DNA of 64,000 bases from the NCBI GenBank assembly GCA_963802355.1, contig CAWDIV010000024.1, positions 310,001 through 374,000 of the forward strand, written 5' to 3'. Position numbers and translations under genes: made by a program. Shown here piece by piece: positions 10,665-20,615 of the stretch. Within the stretch, counting starts at the first letter, position 1. Each line of letters opens with the position of its first letter. The stretch is from SG8-41 sp963802355 (GTDB lineage Bacteria > Pseudomonadota > Gammaproteobacteria > Burkholderiales > SG8-41). The notes under the pieces were generated by a model. It did no database searches and was not told the DNA's origin. It saw only the letters and a program-made list of their open reading frames with translations.

Positions 10665-11444
10665 ATGCTGCCGCTCCGAAGGGTGTTCTTGCTCGCCGCG
10701 CTGGCGCTCCACGTGCCAGTCTTTGCGCAGGAGATGGTCCAGATACCAGGCGGTCCATTCACAATGGGCCGGGACGACGGTCCCGCCGATGAGCGCCCCG
10801 CCCATCAGGTGGAGCTGCCCGCATTCGCGATCGACCGTTATCCCGTCACCAACCAGCAATTCGCGGGCTTTCTGAACGCGACGGGGCCGGTCAATGCGAA
10901 GGGCGAGCGCCGGTTCGACGCCGAAGACGCGGACGTGCGCATCCGCCGCGTAAAAGGCAAATGGGTGGCCGATCAGGACTTCGAAATGCATCCAGTGATC
11001 GAGGTCACCTGGGCCGGCGCGCGCGATTACTGTACCTGGCGGGGCAAGCGCCTGCCGACCGAGGCTGAATGGGAGAAGGCCGCCCGCGGCACGGACGCGC
11101 GTCTGTATCCCTGGGGTAACTCTCCGCCCGACCGCAGGCGCGCGCAGTACGCCGCGCGCTATAACGAAACCGCGCCGGTCGATGGCTTTCCCTTCGGCGC
11201 CAGCCGGTACGGCGTGCACGACCTGTCAGGCAATGCCTGGGAATGGCTCTCGAGCGCTTACCGGCCCTATCCCTACGATGCGAACGACGGTCGCGAAAAC
11301 CTCACGGCGGGTCCGGTGCGCGGCACCCGCGGCGGGGGGCACGATTCCCCCGCTGAAGAAATTACCACCACGCAGCGGGGACGCAATCTCTCGCGCAATC
11401 CGGCGTCGGGGCATCACAACATCGGCTTCCGCTGCGCGAAGTAA
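10665..11444 (+). CDS. SUMF1/formylglycine-generating-enzyme-like exported protein
   Basis: About 259 residues from the ATG at 10665. A signal peptide (LRRVFLLAALALHVPVFAQE) leads directly into the FGE-sulfatase/SUMF1 fold: MVQIPGGPFTMGRDDG, AFAIDRYPVTNQQFAGFLN, VTWAGARDYCTWRGKRLPTE, EWEKAARGTD, YPWGN, GVHDLSGNAWEW and the C-terminal GFRCAK. The last block is the family hallmark. Members range from formylglycine-generating enzymes to non-catalytic binding modules; the two-cysteine active site of true FGE is not evident, so the substrate is unknown. Export to the periplasm is inferred from the leader. Longer in-frame starts (GTG 10641, ATG 10524) would place the hydrophobic leader internally. 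No sulfatase gene lies nearby. Confidence 0.85.
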   Translation: MLPLRRVFLLAALALHVPVFAQEMVQIPGGPFTMGRDDGPADERPAHQVELPAFAIDRYPVTNQQFAGFLNATGPVNAKGERRFDAEDADVRIRRVKGKWVADQDFEMHPVIEVTWAGARDYCTWRGKRLPTEAEWEKAARGTDARLYPWGNSPPDRRRAQYAARYNETAPVDGFPFGASRYGVHDLSGNAWEWLSSAYRPYPYDANDGRENLTAGPVRGTRGGGHDSPAEEITTTQRGRNLSRNPASGHHNIGFRCAK

Positions 11445-11445
11445 C

Positions 11446-11607
11446 GCATAGTCAAACGGATAAGATTACGAAGGGTGTGCTTCTCCGGAGATTTGTGCGA
11501 TGGGTGCATGAACGACATGCTTTTCAATTTGATCGCCCATAAGTCTCAGGAAAATCCCTCGACCGTTGTAAGTTTTATGACGCGAGAGGAATCACATATT
11601 TCTTGAC
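11446..11607. other. Intergenic space with a decayed repeat copy
   Basis: The stretch ACGAAGGGTGTGCTTCTCC followed by a TTTGTGCG...GGGTGCATGAACGACA pattern (11466-11518) resembles the element at 49229-49425 (GCGAAGAATGTGTTTCTCC, CTTGCGCCGGGTCGAATGAACATCA). It looks like a diverged third copy of that element. No gene is seen here. Confidence 0.45.
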
Positions 11608-12424
11608 ATGGATACCAAACAGATCGCACGGGAACTGCTCGACGCGCTGGATCGAGGGAAGACCGTTCCGTCCATCGTCGAGCGCTATCCCGGATTCGAC
11701 TGGGACGAGGCTTACGCTGTCTCCGCCGAGATACTGGGATTGCGCCGCGCGCGCGGCGAGAAGGTGGTCGGGCGCAAGATCGGATTCACCAACCGCAATA
11801 TCTGGGCCGAGTACGGCGCCACGGCGCCGATCTGGGCACATGTTTACGACAAGTCTCTCATCCTCGCCTTGGATCATCGGGCGACGATATCGCTGCGCGG
11901 CAGCGTTCAGCCCCGGCTCGAGCCCGAAATTGCCTTCAAGCTCAAATCCACGCTCTCAGCGGGCATTGAGGATCCGCGCACGGTACTCGATGCAATCGAA
12001 TGGCTCGCCCCGAGCTTCGAGATCGTGGACTGCCACCTCGCCGACTGGAAATTCAAAACGGCCGAATCGGCAGCCGACTTCGCGCTTCATTGGCGGCTTA
12101 TCGTCGGTACTCGCTGGGAGATCCGGGAAGGCGTCAGAGCGACACTTGTGGATGAGCTGCGTGACTGCCAGGTGACACTGCGAAAGAACGGCGCGGTTGC
12201 GGACCGCGGCGTGGGCGCAAATGCCCTCGGTCACCCGGCGAGCGCCCTCTCCCACCTTGCTTCAGGTACTCGCCCGCCAGCCGCAGTTCGAGCCGCTCGC
12301 TGCCGGCGAGATCATCACGACCGGCACGCTGACTGCCGCGATGCCGATCAAGCCCGGCGAAGTCTGGTCCTCGGAGTACGCAGGCCTGCCGGTGACGGGT
12401 TTGCAACTTACTTTCACTGCGTAA
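11608..12424 (+). CDS. 2-keto-4-pentenoate hydratase / FAH-superfamily protein (one frameshift)
   Basis: The first 630 bases encode MDTKQIARELLDALDRG, VVGRKIGFTNRNIWAEYG, RLEPEIAFKL, FEIVDCHLADWKF and GVGANALGHP, the pattern of MhpD/TesE-type hydratases (fumarylacetoacetase superfamily). The frame then changes, and the family C-terminus LARQPQFEPLAAGEIITTG, GEVWSSEYAGLP is read one base further on. Removing one T near 12259 (CACCTTGCTTCAG to CACCTGCTTCAG) restores a continuous protein of about 271 residues. The enzyme class hydrates 2-oxopent-4-enoate-type products of aromatic meta-cleavage or acts on related oxo acids; no other catabolic gene is adjacent. The break is probably a sequence error. 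Confidence 0.8.
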
Positions 12425-12469
12425 GTGGCACAGTCGCCACAGATCAAAAGCCTTCGTGCTGAGGCTTTT

Positions 12470-14680
12470 CTAGCGCCTTGCGGCGCGCGCGACGCCGCGT
12501 ACCTCCCGGATCAGTGCAGCGGCACGCTGCAACTGGCCGAGGTCGGCCACTTCCAACGTGTAACGCATGCGCACCGCGCCATCGGCCGCCGCCGCGCTGC
12601 TCGCGACAACGGTGATCCGCTCACGCGCCAACACCTCTCCGATCTCGCGCCGCAGACCGGTACGATCCGCGGCGTGGACTTCGACTTCGACGGCGTAGGT
12701 AGCCCCCGCGCTTTGGCCCCATTCGGCCGCAACGACACGCTCGCGGGCCAGCCGCTTCACGTTGACGCAACCGGCCCGGTGTATGGTGACCCCGCGGCCG
12801 CGCGTGATAAAACCGACGATGGCGTCGGGTGGCGCGGGCTTGCAGCATTTCGCGGGCACCGTGAGGAGCTTGTCCACGCCGACGATGAGTATCTGGCTGC
12901 GGCCCTGTGCCGGACGGGCCTTCCTCGCGGCCGGCACCTGCGGCTCTTCTTCCACGGCCACGCCTGCCGCGCGCGGCGCGAGAACGCTGATAGCGTTTTG
13001 CAGCTGCCGCTGGCCGATCTCACCGCGGCCGACCTCCGCCAGGAAATCATTGGCCTTCGCGAATCCCAGCTGTGCGGCAAGCTTTTCGAGACTGAGGCGC
13101 GCCACGCCGTGGCGCTGCAATTCTTTCTCCACCACACTGCGGCCGTTTGCGACCGCCTCATCGAAATGCTGGCGGTTGAACCACTGTCTGATCTTGCTGC
13201 GCGCGCCCTGGCTTCTGACGTAGGCGAGCGCCGGGTTGAGCCAGTCCCGGCTGGGCCCGCCCTGCTTGGCCGCCAGTATCTCGACCTGCTGTCCGTTGGC
13301 GAGCGACCTGTTGAGCGGCACCATTACCCCATCGACCTTGGCCCCGCGGCAGCGATGGCCGAGCTCGGTATGCACGTGGTAAGCGAAGTCGATCGGCGTC
13401 GCGCCTTTGGGCAGATCGATCACTTTGCCCTGCGGTGTGAGCACGTAGATCGTGTCCGCGAACAAGCCGCTCCGAAACTGTTCGGCGAGTTCGCCCGCGT
13501 CGCCGACGTGATCCTTCCACTCGAGGAGCTGCCGAAGCCACGCGATCTTTTCGTCATAGCTGCGCTCACGACGCGAACCCTCCTTGTAGCGCCAGTGCGC
13601 TGCGACGCCCAGTTCCGCGTGCCGATGCATCTCGTGCGTGCGGATCTGCACTTCGAGCGCCTTGCCCTCCGGGCCAACGACCGCCGTATGGAGCGACCGA
13701 TACTGATTGCTCTTCGGCCGCGCGATGTAGTCGTCGAATTCCTTGGGGATTGGCGACCACAGGTTGTGCACCAGTCCCAGCGCGGCATAGCAATCGGTCA
13801 CCGTATCGACCAATACGCGCACCGCCCGTGTGTCATAAACTGACGAAAAATCAAAGCCTTTTCGAGACATCTTCTCGTAGATACTGAAGATGTGCTTGGG
13901 TCGCCCCTTGATCTCCGCGGCGATGCCGGCGGAGGTGAGTTCGCTCTTCAGCAGGGCGATCACGTTTTCGAGGTAGCGCTCGCGGTCCCCGCGCTTCTCG
14001 TCGAGCAGGCGGGCGATCTGCTGGTAGGTCGCGGGCTCGAGTATCCGGAACACGAGGTCCTCCATCTCCCACTTGAGCTGCCAGACCCCGAGACGATTAG
14101 CCAGCGGCGCAAAGATATCGCGGGTAAGCCGTGCGGTGTTCTTTCGCAGCTCGGTGTCCGCGAGCCCGACCACGTGGCGCAGCTCCTGCAGGTGATCGGC
14201 TAGCTTGATCAGCACGACGCGCACGTCCTGCACCATCGCGAGCAGCATCTTGCGCAGGGCTTCGAGCTGGCTGGAAGAAATGGGGTCCATTTCTTCCCGA
14301 TGACTGGAAAGCGTCCCGATCTGGGCCATGCGCACGACACCTTCAGCAAGATCGGCCACCGCGTTTCCGAGCGATGCGCGCAGCTTCACCGCCGACCCCG
14401 GCTCCAGGTTGTAGCAATGAAACGCCAACGCGGCCGCGAGCGCTTCATGGTCGAGCCGCAGCTCACCGAGCAGCGCGGCCGTATCGAGCGCGTGGTCCAG
14501 AATGCCCTCACCGCTGGCGAGCTTTCGTTCGCCATAGAGTGCGGCGACGAAGTCGAGCACGCTGTGTAGCGTTTCGCGGTCCGCGGCCGAATAGGGTCCG
14601 GCGAGGGCGGACAGCCGCTCTGCGGCGTGCGTATCGAGCGGCGTTTCGACGAGCCGAAGCTGTGGTGATCTGGACTTCAT
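12470..14680 (-). CDS. relA: GTP pyrophosphokinase RelA (stringent response)
   Basis: An intact 736-residue long RSH protein. The order is a degenerate HD hydrolase region (FHCYNL replaces the catalytic His-Asp pair), then the synthetase with GRPKHIFSIYEKM and EFDDYIARPKSNQYRSLHT, a TGS domain (DTIYVLTPQGKVIDLPKG, DFAYHVHTELGHRCRGAKVDG), the conserved CC region (VPAKCCKPAPPDAIVGF) and a C-terminal ACT domain. Loss of the HD pair marks a monofunctional (p)ppGpp synthetase, RelA rather than SpoT. It is activated by uncharged tRNA on stalled ribosomes, as known for the family. The start ATG overlaps the stop of the upstream zinc-ribbon gene (ATGA at 14677-14680), so the two genes are coupled. 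Confidence 0.95.
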   Translation of the reverse strand: MKSRSPQLRLVETPLDTHAAERLSALAGPYSAADRETLHSVLDFVAALYGERKLASGEGILDHALDTAALLGELRLDHEALAAALAFHCYNLEPGSAVKLRASLGNAVADLAEGVVRMAQIGTLSSHREEMDPISSSQLEALRKMLLAMVQDVRVVLIKLADHLQELRHVVGLADTELRKNTARLTRDIFAPLANRLGVWQLKWEMEDLVFRILEPATYQQIARLLDEKRGDRERYLENVIALLKSELTSAGIAAEIKGRPKHIFSIYEKMSRKGFDFSSVYDTRAVRVLVDTVTDCYAALGLVHNLWSPIPKEFDDYIARPKSNQYRSLHTAVVGPEGKALEVQIRTHEMHRHAELGVAAHWRYKEGSRRERSYDEKIAWLRQLLEWKDHVGDAGELAEQFRSGLFADTIYVLTPQGKVIDLPKGATPIDFAYHVHTELGHRCRGAKVDGVMVPLNRSLANGQQVEILAAKQGGPSRDWLNPALAYVRSQGARSKIRQWFNRQHFDEAVANGRSVVEKELQRHGVARLSLEKLAAQLGFAKANDFLAEVGRGEIGQRQLQNAISVLAPRAAGVAVEEEPQVPAARKARPAQGRSQILIVGVDKLLTVPAKCCKPAPPDAIVGFITRGRGVTIHRAGCVNVKRLARERVVAAEWGQSAGATYAVEVEVHAADRTGLRREIGEVLARERITVVASSAAAADGAVRMRYTLEVADLGQLQRAAALIREVRGVARAARR

Positions 14681-15447
14681 GCGAACCTAGTCAGTCTCTG
14701 ATACTGGAGGTAGAGGATGTAAGCGCCCCAGCACAGAGCGGTAAGCACGAAAATAGTTCCCAGCGCATCGGCGACCCAGGCTATCTGCCGGTCGTGTTCG
14801 ATCAAGCGCAGATCGAGCAGGATGTTTTCCCAGTCATGGATGCCGGGACGGTCCGCCCCGGTGCCGCCACCGAGCAGCATGAGTTGTAGATCGCGCGCGT
14901 CGTTGATGTACGGCGCTAGGTCCATGAGGCTCTGGCCGACCCACCACAGCCCGATCGATGCGCCGAAGCTGTCGCGGTTCTTCCAGATGAGCGCGACCAT
15001 CACGATTATCGGCATCAGCAGCTGACCGAGACTCCCGCCAAGCGTCATCATGAAGTTGCCGAGCGGCATGAAGATGACGTGACCCGCCTCGTGAAATACG
15101 AGATTGATCCGATGCATGAACGAGTGCCCGATTTCACCGGTGCGGAAATCGAGCAGGATGAAATACCAGCCCCACACAAAGAAAGCGACGTATAGCGCGA
15201 CCCGGCCCCAGAACAGGATGGGGTCCGTTCGTTCCGGCACGTAGACAATGTGTTCCCGCAGCCGCCTCGCCAAGCTCGGCTGCTCTTCGATCTCTGTATC
15301 AACGGTTCCATCGGTGCTCGCCGGTGCGACAACGTTCTGCCGCTCTACCCACTTGGCAAAAACCAATCCGCAACCTGCGCAGATGCCAGTGCCGGGAGAA
15401 TCTGAAGCCTGGCGCTGGTAGCCGCATTTCGGGCAGGTCTCGAACAT
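14677..15447 (-). CDS. Zinc-ribbon membrane protein with HEAGH metallopeptidase-like motif
   Basis: 256 residues. An N-terminal zinc ribbon (Cys5, Cys8, Cys23, Cys26; CPKCGY and CAGCG) precedes an acidic linker and at least four hydrophobic segments. Between the first two lies HEAGH (residues 119-123), an HExxH zinc-binding motif set in NLVFHEAGHVIFMPLG, as in M50-type intramembrane peptidases; an NPDG-like third ligand is not obvious. Further on are WWVGQSLMDLAPYINDARDLQL and a DW pair. The gene overlaps relA by four bases and is co-transcribed with it by position. I do not recognise a named family; a membrane zinc peptidase or peptidase-derived protein is an inference from the motif alone. 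Confidence 0.7.
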   Translation of the reverse strand: MFETCPKCGYQRQASDSPGTGICAGCGLVFAKWVERQNVVAPASTDGTVDTEIEEQPSLARRLREHIVYVPERTDPILFWGRVALYVAFFVWGWYFILLDFRTGEIGHSFMHRINLVFHEAGHVIFMPLGNFMMTLGGSLGQLLMPIIVMVALIWKNRDSFGASIGLWWVGQSLMDLAPYINDARDLQLMLLGGGTGADRPGIHDWENILLDLRLIEHDRQIAWVADALGTIFVLTALCWGAYILYLQYQRLTRFA

Positions 15448-15489
15448 ATAATGAAAACTCTACCGCATTTCGCGCGCTAAAATTGGCGC

Positions 15490-16055
15490 ATGAAGACGCG
15501 CTGCACCTGGCCTGGCGAGAACACGTTGCAGATCGAATATCACGATACCGAATGGGGCGTGCCGGCGCACGATGACCGGCGGCTGTTCGAATTCCTGATC
15601 CTGGAAGGCGCCCAGGCCGGGTTGAGCTGGGACACGATACTCAGGAAGCGCCAGAATTATCGCCGCGCGTTCGCCGGATTCGATGCGAAAAGAGTCGCCC
15701 GCTTCGGAGCAAAAGAAGTCCGGCGCTGATGGGCGATCCCGGAATCGTGCGCAACCGGCTGAAGATCGAGTCCGCGATCACCAACGCCAAGGCATTTCTC
15801 GCCGTGCAGCGCGAGTTCGGCAGCTTCGACACCTATATCTGGCGCTTCGTCGGCGGCGATCCGAAACGGAATCGCTGGCGCGCGATGAAACAGGTCCCGG
15901 CCTTCACGCCCGAGTCCGATGCGATGAGCAAAGACCTCAAGCAGCGAGGCTTCCGCTTCGTCGGTTCCACCATCTGCTATGCATTCATGCAAGCGACAGG
16001 GATGGTCAACGACCATCTCGTCACCTGCTTTCGCTACCGCGAGCTGCAATCCTGA
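15490..16055 (+). CDS. tag: DNA-3-methyladenine glycosylase I (one frameshift)
   Basis: Two overlapping pieces make one Tag protein of about 188 residues. 15490-15729 encodes MKTRCTWPGENTLQIEYHDTEWGVP, DDRRLFEFLILEGAQAGLSW; the second frame gives GDPGIVRNRLKIESAITNAKAF, SFDTYIW, FRFVGSTICYAFMQATGMVNDH. Adding one C at about 15727 (CGGCGC-TGATGG to CGGCGCCTGATGG) joins them as VRRLMGDPGIVRNR, the usual family sequence. The enzyme removes 3-methyladenine from alkylated DNA. An alkA-like glycosylase lies 5 kb downstream. The initial Cys of the zinc-binding site and the EGAQAGLSW region are present. The frameshift is probably an error. Confidence 0.9.
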
Positions 16056-16109
16056 CCGACGCTGCTCAGACCAGGTCCGCATCCTCCACTGCCAGTTGCT
16101 TCGCGGAAA

Positions 16110-16152
16110 GAAGGCCTTCGACTGTAAGCCCATTGGGATAGTCAAGGCCTTC
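16110..16152. terminator. Hairpin between convergent tag and comEC
   Basis: GAAGGCCTTCGACT (16110-16123) pairs with AGTCAAGGCCTTC (16140-16152), with one bulged base. The loop itself contains CCCATTGGG. It lies in the gap between two converging genes, so it may end transcription in both directions, although no T-run follows. The rest of the gap (16056-16259) shows nothing else. Confidence 0.5.
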
Positions 16153-16259
16153 GGGCGTTCAGCCCCATGAGGCAAAGACGTGACTCTAGGACCTGTACGT
16201 GAGCCGCCGGTCGCGCTCCGGCGCGGTCGGTTCGTCCTTTGATCAAACGCAGATCGATT

Positions 16260-18792
16260 TCATTCAACATTCAAAATTGAGAATTGCTCCAGGTCGGGCA
16301 CGGGATCTCCGATCATGGCGGTCTGCCAGTAGCGACGGTACACGGAGCGATACGGAGTGACGGTTATCGCGCCGTGCGGGCTGATCTCGAGCGTTACGGC
16401 ACCGTCGCGATCGCTGCGATAGATCCGGGTACCGAGCGATTCGTAGCGCTCCGCCACTTCCTGGTGCGGTTGACGGAAGCGGTTGCGGTAGCCTACGGGA
16501 AACACGACGAGCCGCGGACTTACGGCTTGCACGAACTGGGGAATGGATGAAGTCCTGCTGCCGTGATGTGGAGCGAGCAGAACCTCCGCTCGCAGCGCAT
16601 CGCCATGTCTTTCGGTCAGCGCCGTTTCGGAACGCCTCTCGATGTCTCCCGGCAGCAACAGCCGCGCGCCGGGCTGCGGAAACCAGCAGCACGCAGCTCC
16701 GGTCGTTCTCCCTGGTCGCCGGGTCGTCGTAGCCTTCCCGCAACGGATGGAGGACCTCGAAATGCACGCTCGTCCCATTCCCAGCGCTGGCCGGCAAAGC
16801 AGCGGAAAGCCCGGTCTGCCTGCATCAACAGCGGGTCGGGATCGGGCAAGCGAGGTGAGCAGCCATTCGACGGGCACGGCCTGCAGTCACCGAAGCAGCG
16901 CCCCCCGCATGGTCCGCATCACCGTGGCTCACGATCATGCCATCGAGGCGCGTAATGCCCGCCGCGCGCAGGAACGGCACGATCACGCGGTTGCCGCTGT
17001 CGGCCTGCGGACCGAACGCGGGCCCCGTGTCGTAGAGCAGCGCGTGGTTCGCGGTGCGCACGACGGCCGCCACGCCCTGCCCCACGTCGAGCACGGTCAC
17101 CTGCAGTGCGCCCGGCTGCAGCGCGGACGGGAACGACGACGAAGAGACGGCAACAGGCCGGCGGCACCGAGCCAGCGGCCCGGCATTCCGCGCGGCGCAA
17201 GCAGCATGAGCAATGCGCCGCAGATCGCCGCGACGACCGCCCACGCCGGCGGCGCGCGCTGCTCCCACACCGCCGCATCCAGGCTGCTCAGCCACTCGAG
17301 AGCACCATGCACCACGCCATCACCTGGTGCGCGAGCTGCAGCATCCAGTCGAACGGCAGCGCCATGCCGAGCAAGGTGAGCGGCACGACGACCGAGCCCT
17401 ACTGCCGGAATCGCGAGGGCATTCGCGATGGGCGACACGACGGAAACCTGCTGGAACAGCGCGAGCAGCAGCGGGATCATGGCGAGCGTCACCGCGAACT
17501 GCACGCGCGCCCAGGCTGAGAGCCAATGCGGACGGCCTACGCGGCCGTTGCACACGAACATGATGACGCCGACCGCGCCGAACGAGAGCCAGAATCCCGG
17601 CGACAGCACCGCCCACGGATCGAGCAGCACGACGATCAGCAGCGCGGCGGCCAGCACCGCGGATGGCGACTCCACCAGCTCCCAGCCACACCGCCGCGGC
17701 GACCACGCACAGCATGTACACCGTGCGCTGCGCCGGCACGGCGAAGCCGGCGAGCAGCGCATAGGCGAAAGCCGTGGCGAGTCCGGCGAGCGCCGCCGCC
17801 TTCGGCGCGGGCAGCCGCGTCGCGAGCCGCGGGGAGCGCCGCCAGAGGCCGGTACACGAGCGCGAAGACGAGGCCCGACACCATCGTCACATGAAGACCG
17901 GAAATGCTCATCAGTTGATTGACGCCGGTGCGCGTGAAGACCTGCCATTGGTCGGGCGGGATGGCGCGCTGATCGCCGACGGCGAGCGCAACGAGGACGC
18001 CCGGCGTAGGGATCGGCGGCAGCGCTGCCAGTATCCGCGTGCGCAGCGTCGCCCGCGAGCGCGCTCGACCCAGTACTGCGGCCGGTGCACCAGCGTCGAT
18101 ACGCGGTGAATTCCGCCGGTTCGGGAGCGCACGTAGCCGGTCGCGCGCAGATTGCGCTCGAGGAGCCACGCCTCGTAGTCGAAGCCATGCGGATTGGCCG
18201 TGCCGCGCGGCCGGCGCAGGCGCACCGTCAGTTGCCAGCGCTCGCCCGGGGTGAGAGTCCGGCAGCGTAGCAGGCCTGCCCTCCTGCGCCGGGCTGCCCC
18301 ACCAGGACAGCACGATGCGCTGCGGCACGACGGCGCTCCGCAGTCAGCACGCGCTCGACATCGAATTCGAAGCGGACGCTGCGTTCGTAGGGCTGCGGGA
18401 GGCCCGCGATCGACGCCCTCGATCCGTATGTCGCGTCCCTCCCATTCGGGCGGCAGCGCGTCGGCCAGGCGCACACCCGCCATCAGCGCGGCCCAGCCGT
18501 AACCCGCGGCGCAGCAGGCTGCCAGCACGCAAGCCCGCCGGGCGTAATTGAGAATTAACCGCCAAGGCGCGGCGGGCCCCAAGAAACCCGAATACAAATC
18601 ATGACTTGCGGGCTCCGCCCGCCGACATTCCGCTGTAATAGACTGCGTGCCTGCGCTCCGACCGTATAACATCAACAAGAACGCGACCGTGATGAGGACG
18701 GCCAGCACCCACGCGTAGCGAGCCCCGGCAGCTCCGCCTGCTTGCTGCAGCAGCCATACCCCAGCGGCAAAGCCAAGAACGTTGAGGCGCAT
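16260..18792 (-). CDS. comEC: ComEC/Rec2 competence DNA-uptake channel (many frameshifts)
   Basis: Read in shifting frames from ATG 18792, this gives the hydrophobic N-terminal region (MRLNVLGFAAGVWLLQQ), a DUF4131-like segment, the polytopic competence domain (LMSISGLHVTMVSGLVFALV), and a C-terminal metallo-beta-lactamase domain (LQVTVLDVGQGVAAVVRT, YDTGPAFG, HGDADHAGG, LLLPGDIE, APHHGSRTSS). The total of about 840 residues matches the family. ComEC carries single-stranded DNA across the inner membrane in natural transformation. At least five changes of frame occur, far more than expected for a young pseudogene with such well-kept motifs, and neighbouring essential genes show the same damage. 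The last residues (FSILNVE) derive from an ATTCAAC-type heptamer repeat. Confidence 0.85.
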
Positions 18793-18841
18793 CTTGAAGC
18801 AACGCGCGAAGCGGCGGCGGGTGGACGCCGGACAGAAAATA

Positions 18842-18984
18842 GTGACTGGTGACTCGTGACTGGAGCATCGAGACTGATTTGGTAGAAAGACTGAGCAGCT
18901 CTGTTTCGTATCACCGCACCGGCGGCGACCAAGGACCAGAAACGACGGACCCGCCACCAGTCACCAATCACGAGTCACGAGTCA
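18842..18984. repeat. Heptamer tandem tracts in inverted orientation (GTGACTG / CGAGTCA)
   Basis: Three 7-nt units GTGACTG, GTGACTC, GTGACTG run at 18842-18862. At 18957-18984 four units of the complementary motif follow (CCAGTCA, CCAATCA, CGAGTCA, CGAGTCA). Together they could form a long stem over about 140 bases, upstream of comEC and of the HD gene. Similar seven-base tracts with other motifs occur elsewhere in the window. Confidence 0.85.
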
Positions 18985-19037
18985 CGTTTCTGTAACGACG
19001 CTTGACAGCCGACAGATGGCGGGTCGATGATCCCCGC

Positions 19038-19878
19038 ATGTCTACCGCCCTGCAGAAAGCCGAGGCCGCCGAGCACGCGTTGAGCCAGCGGAGCTCGACC
19101 GCATCGTCGTAAAGCAGTTATTTACACCTCGGGCGAGCGCGACCCGCGCGAGCCCGCCGTAAATCCGGCCCCCGGAAGGGCAAGCTGTACATGATGGGTC
19201 GACGACACGCGCCTGCCCAAAATGCCCAAGCAAGCCGACGCTGTTCGACTTCTTCAAGTACCGCTTCGGGCCGGCAATACGCAGCACCTCATGCAGAGCG
19301 CGCGGCTGGCGGCAGAAACGCGGCGAGAGCGAGAAAATCGTGCTCGCCTGCCTGCTGCACGACATCGCCAACGTCGGCTTTCATTCGCGGCGATCACGGC
19401 TACTGGGGCGCCCAGCTCGTGGAGCCCTACGTCGAACCCGAGGTGGCCTGGGCCATAAGCAACCACCAGGCATTGCGCTTCTTCGCCGACGAGGCTGTCG
19501 GCTATGAATATCCCAAGCAGTACATCAAGCTCTTCGGCCCGGACTATGTGCCCGAGCCCTACATCCAGGAGGACTACCAGAAGGCGCGCGATCACAAGTG
19601 GTACATGACCTCGCGCCTGATCACGCTGAACGACCTCTACGCCTTCGACCCGAACGTGCAGCGTCGAGCTGGAGGAGTTCACCGACATCGTCGGCCGCAA
19701 CTTCAAGCAGCCGAAGGAAGGCCTGGGCTTCGACGGCAGCCCCGTTGCGCACATGTGGCGCACCATCAACTGGCCGACGAAGTTACCTCTAGTCCGCAGC
19801 CCGCACGTATCACAAGGAATAGACTGGGTCATTTTCGGGACCGGCGCGACTGCGCCCAATACCGGACGTGCGGACTGA
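19038..19878 (+). CDS. HD-domain metal-dependent phosphohydrolase-like protein (frameshifted)
   Basis: From ATG 19038 (MSTALQKAEAAEHALSQRS) the protein is read in several frames: TLFDFFKYRFG, HLMQSARLA, EKIVLACLLHDIANVGF with the HD pair, then a long intact stretch GDHGYWGAQLVEPYVEPEV, WAISNHQALRFF, YEYPKQYIKLFGPDYVPEPY, WYMTSRLITLNDLYAF and finally ELEEFTDIVGRNFKQP, HMWRTINWP. The pattern is that of an HD-superfamily hydrolase of the HDIG type found in proteobacteria, function unknown. The end is uncertain because of the frameshifts; the frame carrying the last conserved block stops near 19878. It transcribes away from comEC. Breaks are likely sequence errors. Confidence 0.7.
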
Positions 19879-20042
19879 ACATTCGCTTCGCGAATGAAAA
19901 ATTCTATTTGAAGGTGATACGTAACCCGAGCGGAGGTTCGAGAGAACCTCCATTCATGCGGGGCGGTCAGGGGCACGATCTGCGGTAGCGACGCTATCTC
20001 CACTCATGGCCAAGGCTGTAATATTAGATCGCCGGCCCGCAT

Positions 20043-20605
20043 ATGCGCAAGTACTTCCGCCGCTTTCTGCCGCACCACGACTCGATCAAGGAGAACCGCT
20101 ACGTCGCGTGGTTCGGGCCGCGCCTGCAGCACCACAACCTCTGGCACCTGCATCGCAGATCGGTCGCGGGCGGCGTCGCTGTCGGCATGTTCGCCGGACT
20201 GATTCCCGGCAGCAACCCGGTGCAATTCACTGCCGGCGCGTTGCTTGCATCGCGTTTCGCGTGAACCTCCCCGTCTCGGTGCTGGTTACGCTCTACTCCA
20301 ACCCGTTTACGATCGTCCCGCTCTACGTCGCGGCGTGGGCGCTCGGGGACCTGGTGTCTGCATCAGAGGATCGGCCGCATCGCACGTCCGATGCTGGGCC
20401 TTGCCGACAAGAGCCCGAGCGAGTGGCTGCCTGCGCTGTTCCATTGGCTGGCGAGCATCGGCAAGCCGCTGCTGGTCGGCTTGCCGCTCCTCGCGCTGCT
20501 GCTTCGCCGTTGCCGGCTACATCGTCACGGACTATCTGTGGCGCATGTACGTGCGTTGCGCGTGGCAGCGGCGGCGGAAACGGCGCGCCTTCGGGGGTCG
20601 GCTGA
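20043..20605 (+). CDS. DUF2062 membrane protein (frameshifted)
   Basis: ATG 20043 starts MRKYFRRFLPHHDSIKENR, then RRSVAGGVAVGMFAGLIPGSNPVQFTAG, the DUF2062 signature. After a one-base shift the protein continues as FRVNLPVSVLVTLYSNPFTIVPLY, then PSEWLPALFHWLASIGKPLLVGLP and GYIVTDYLWRMYVR. Three hydrophobic segments predict an inner-membrane protein of about 187 residues. Family members are small membrane proteins without an established function. At least three single-base shifts are needed. A stop in the third frame at 20603-20605 gives the usual Arg/Lys-rich tail (RRRKRRAPSGVG). Confidence 0.78.
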
Positions 20606-20615
20606 CGACCCGCGA

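Noticed and set aside
12425..13843. 472-codon plus-strand frame opposite relA
   Set aside because: Shadow of relA, which carries all RSH motifs on the minus strand.
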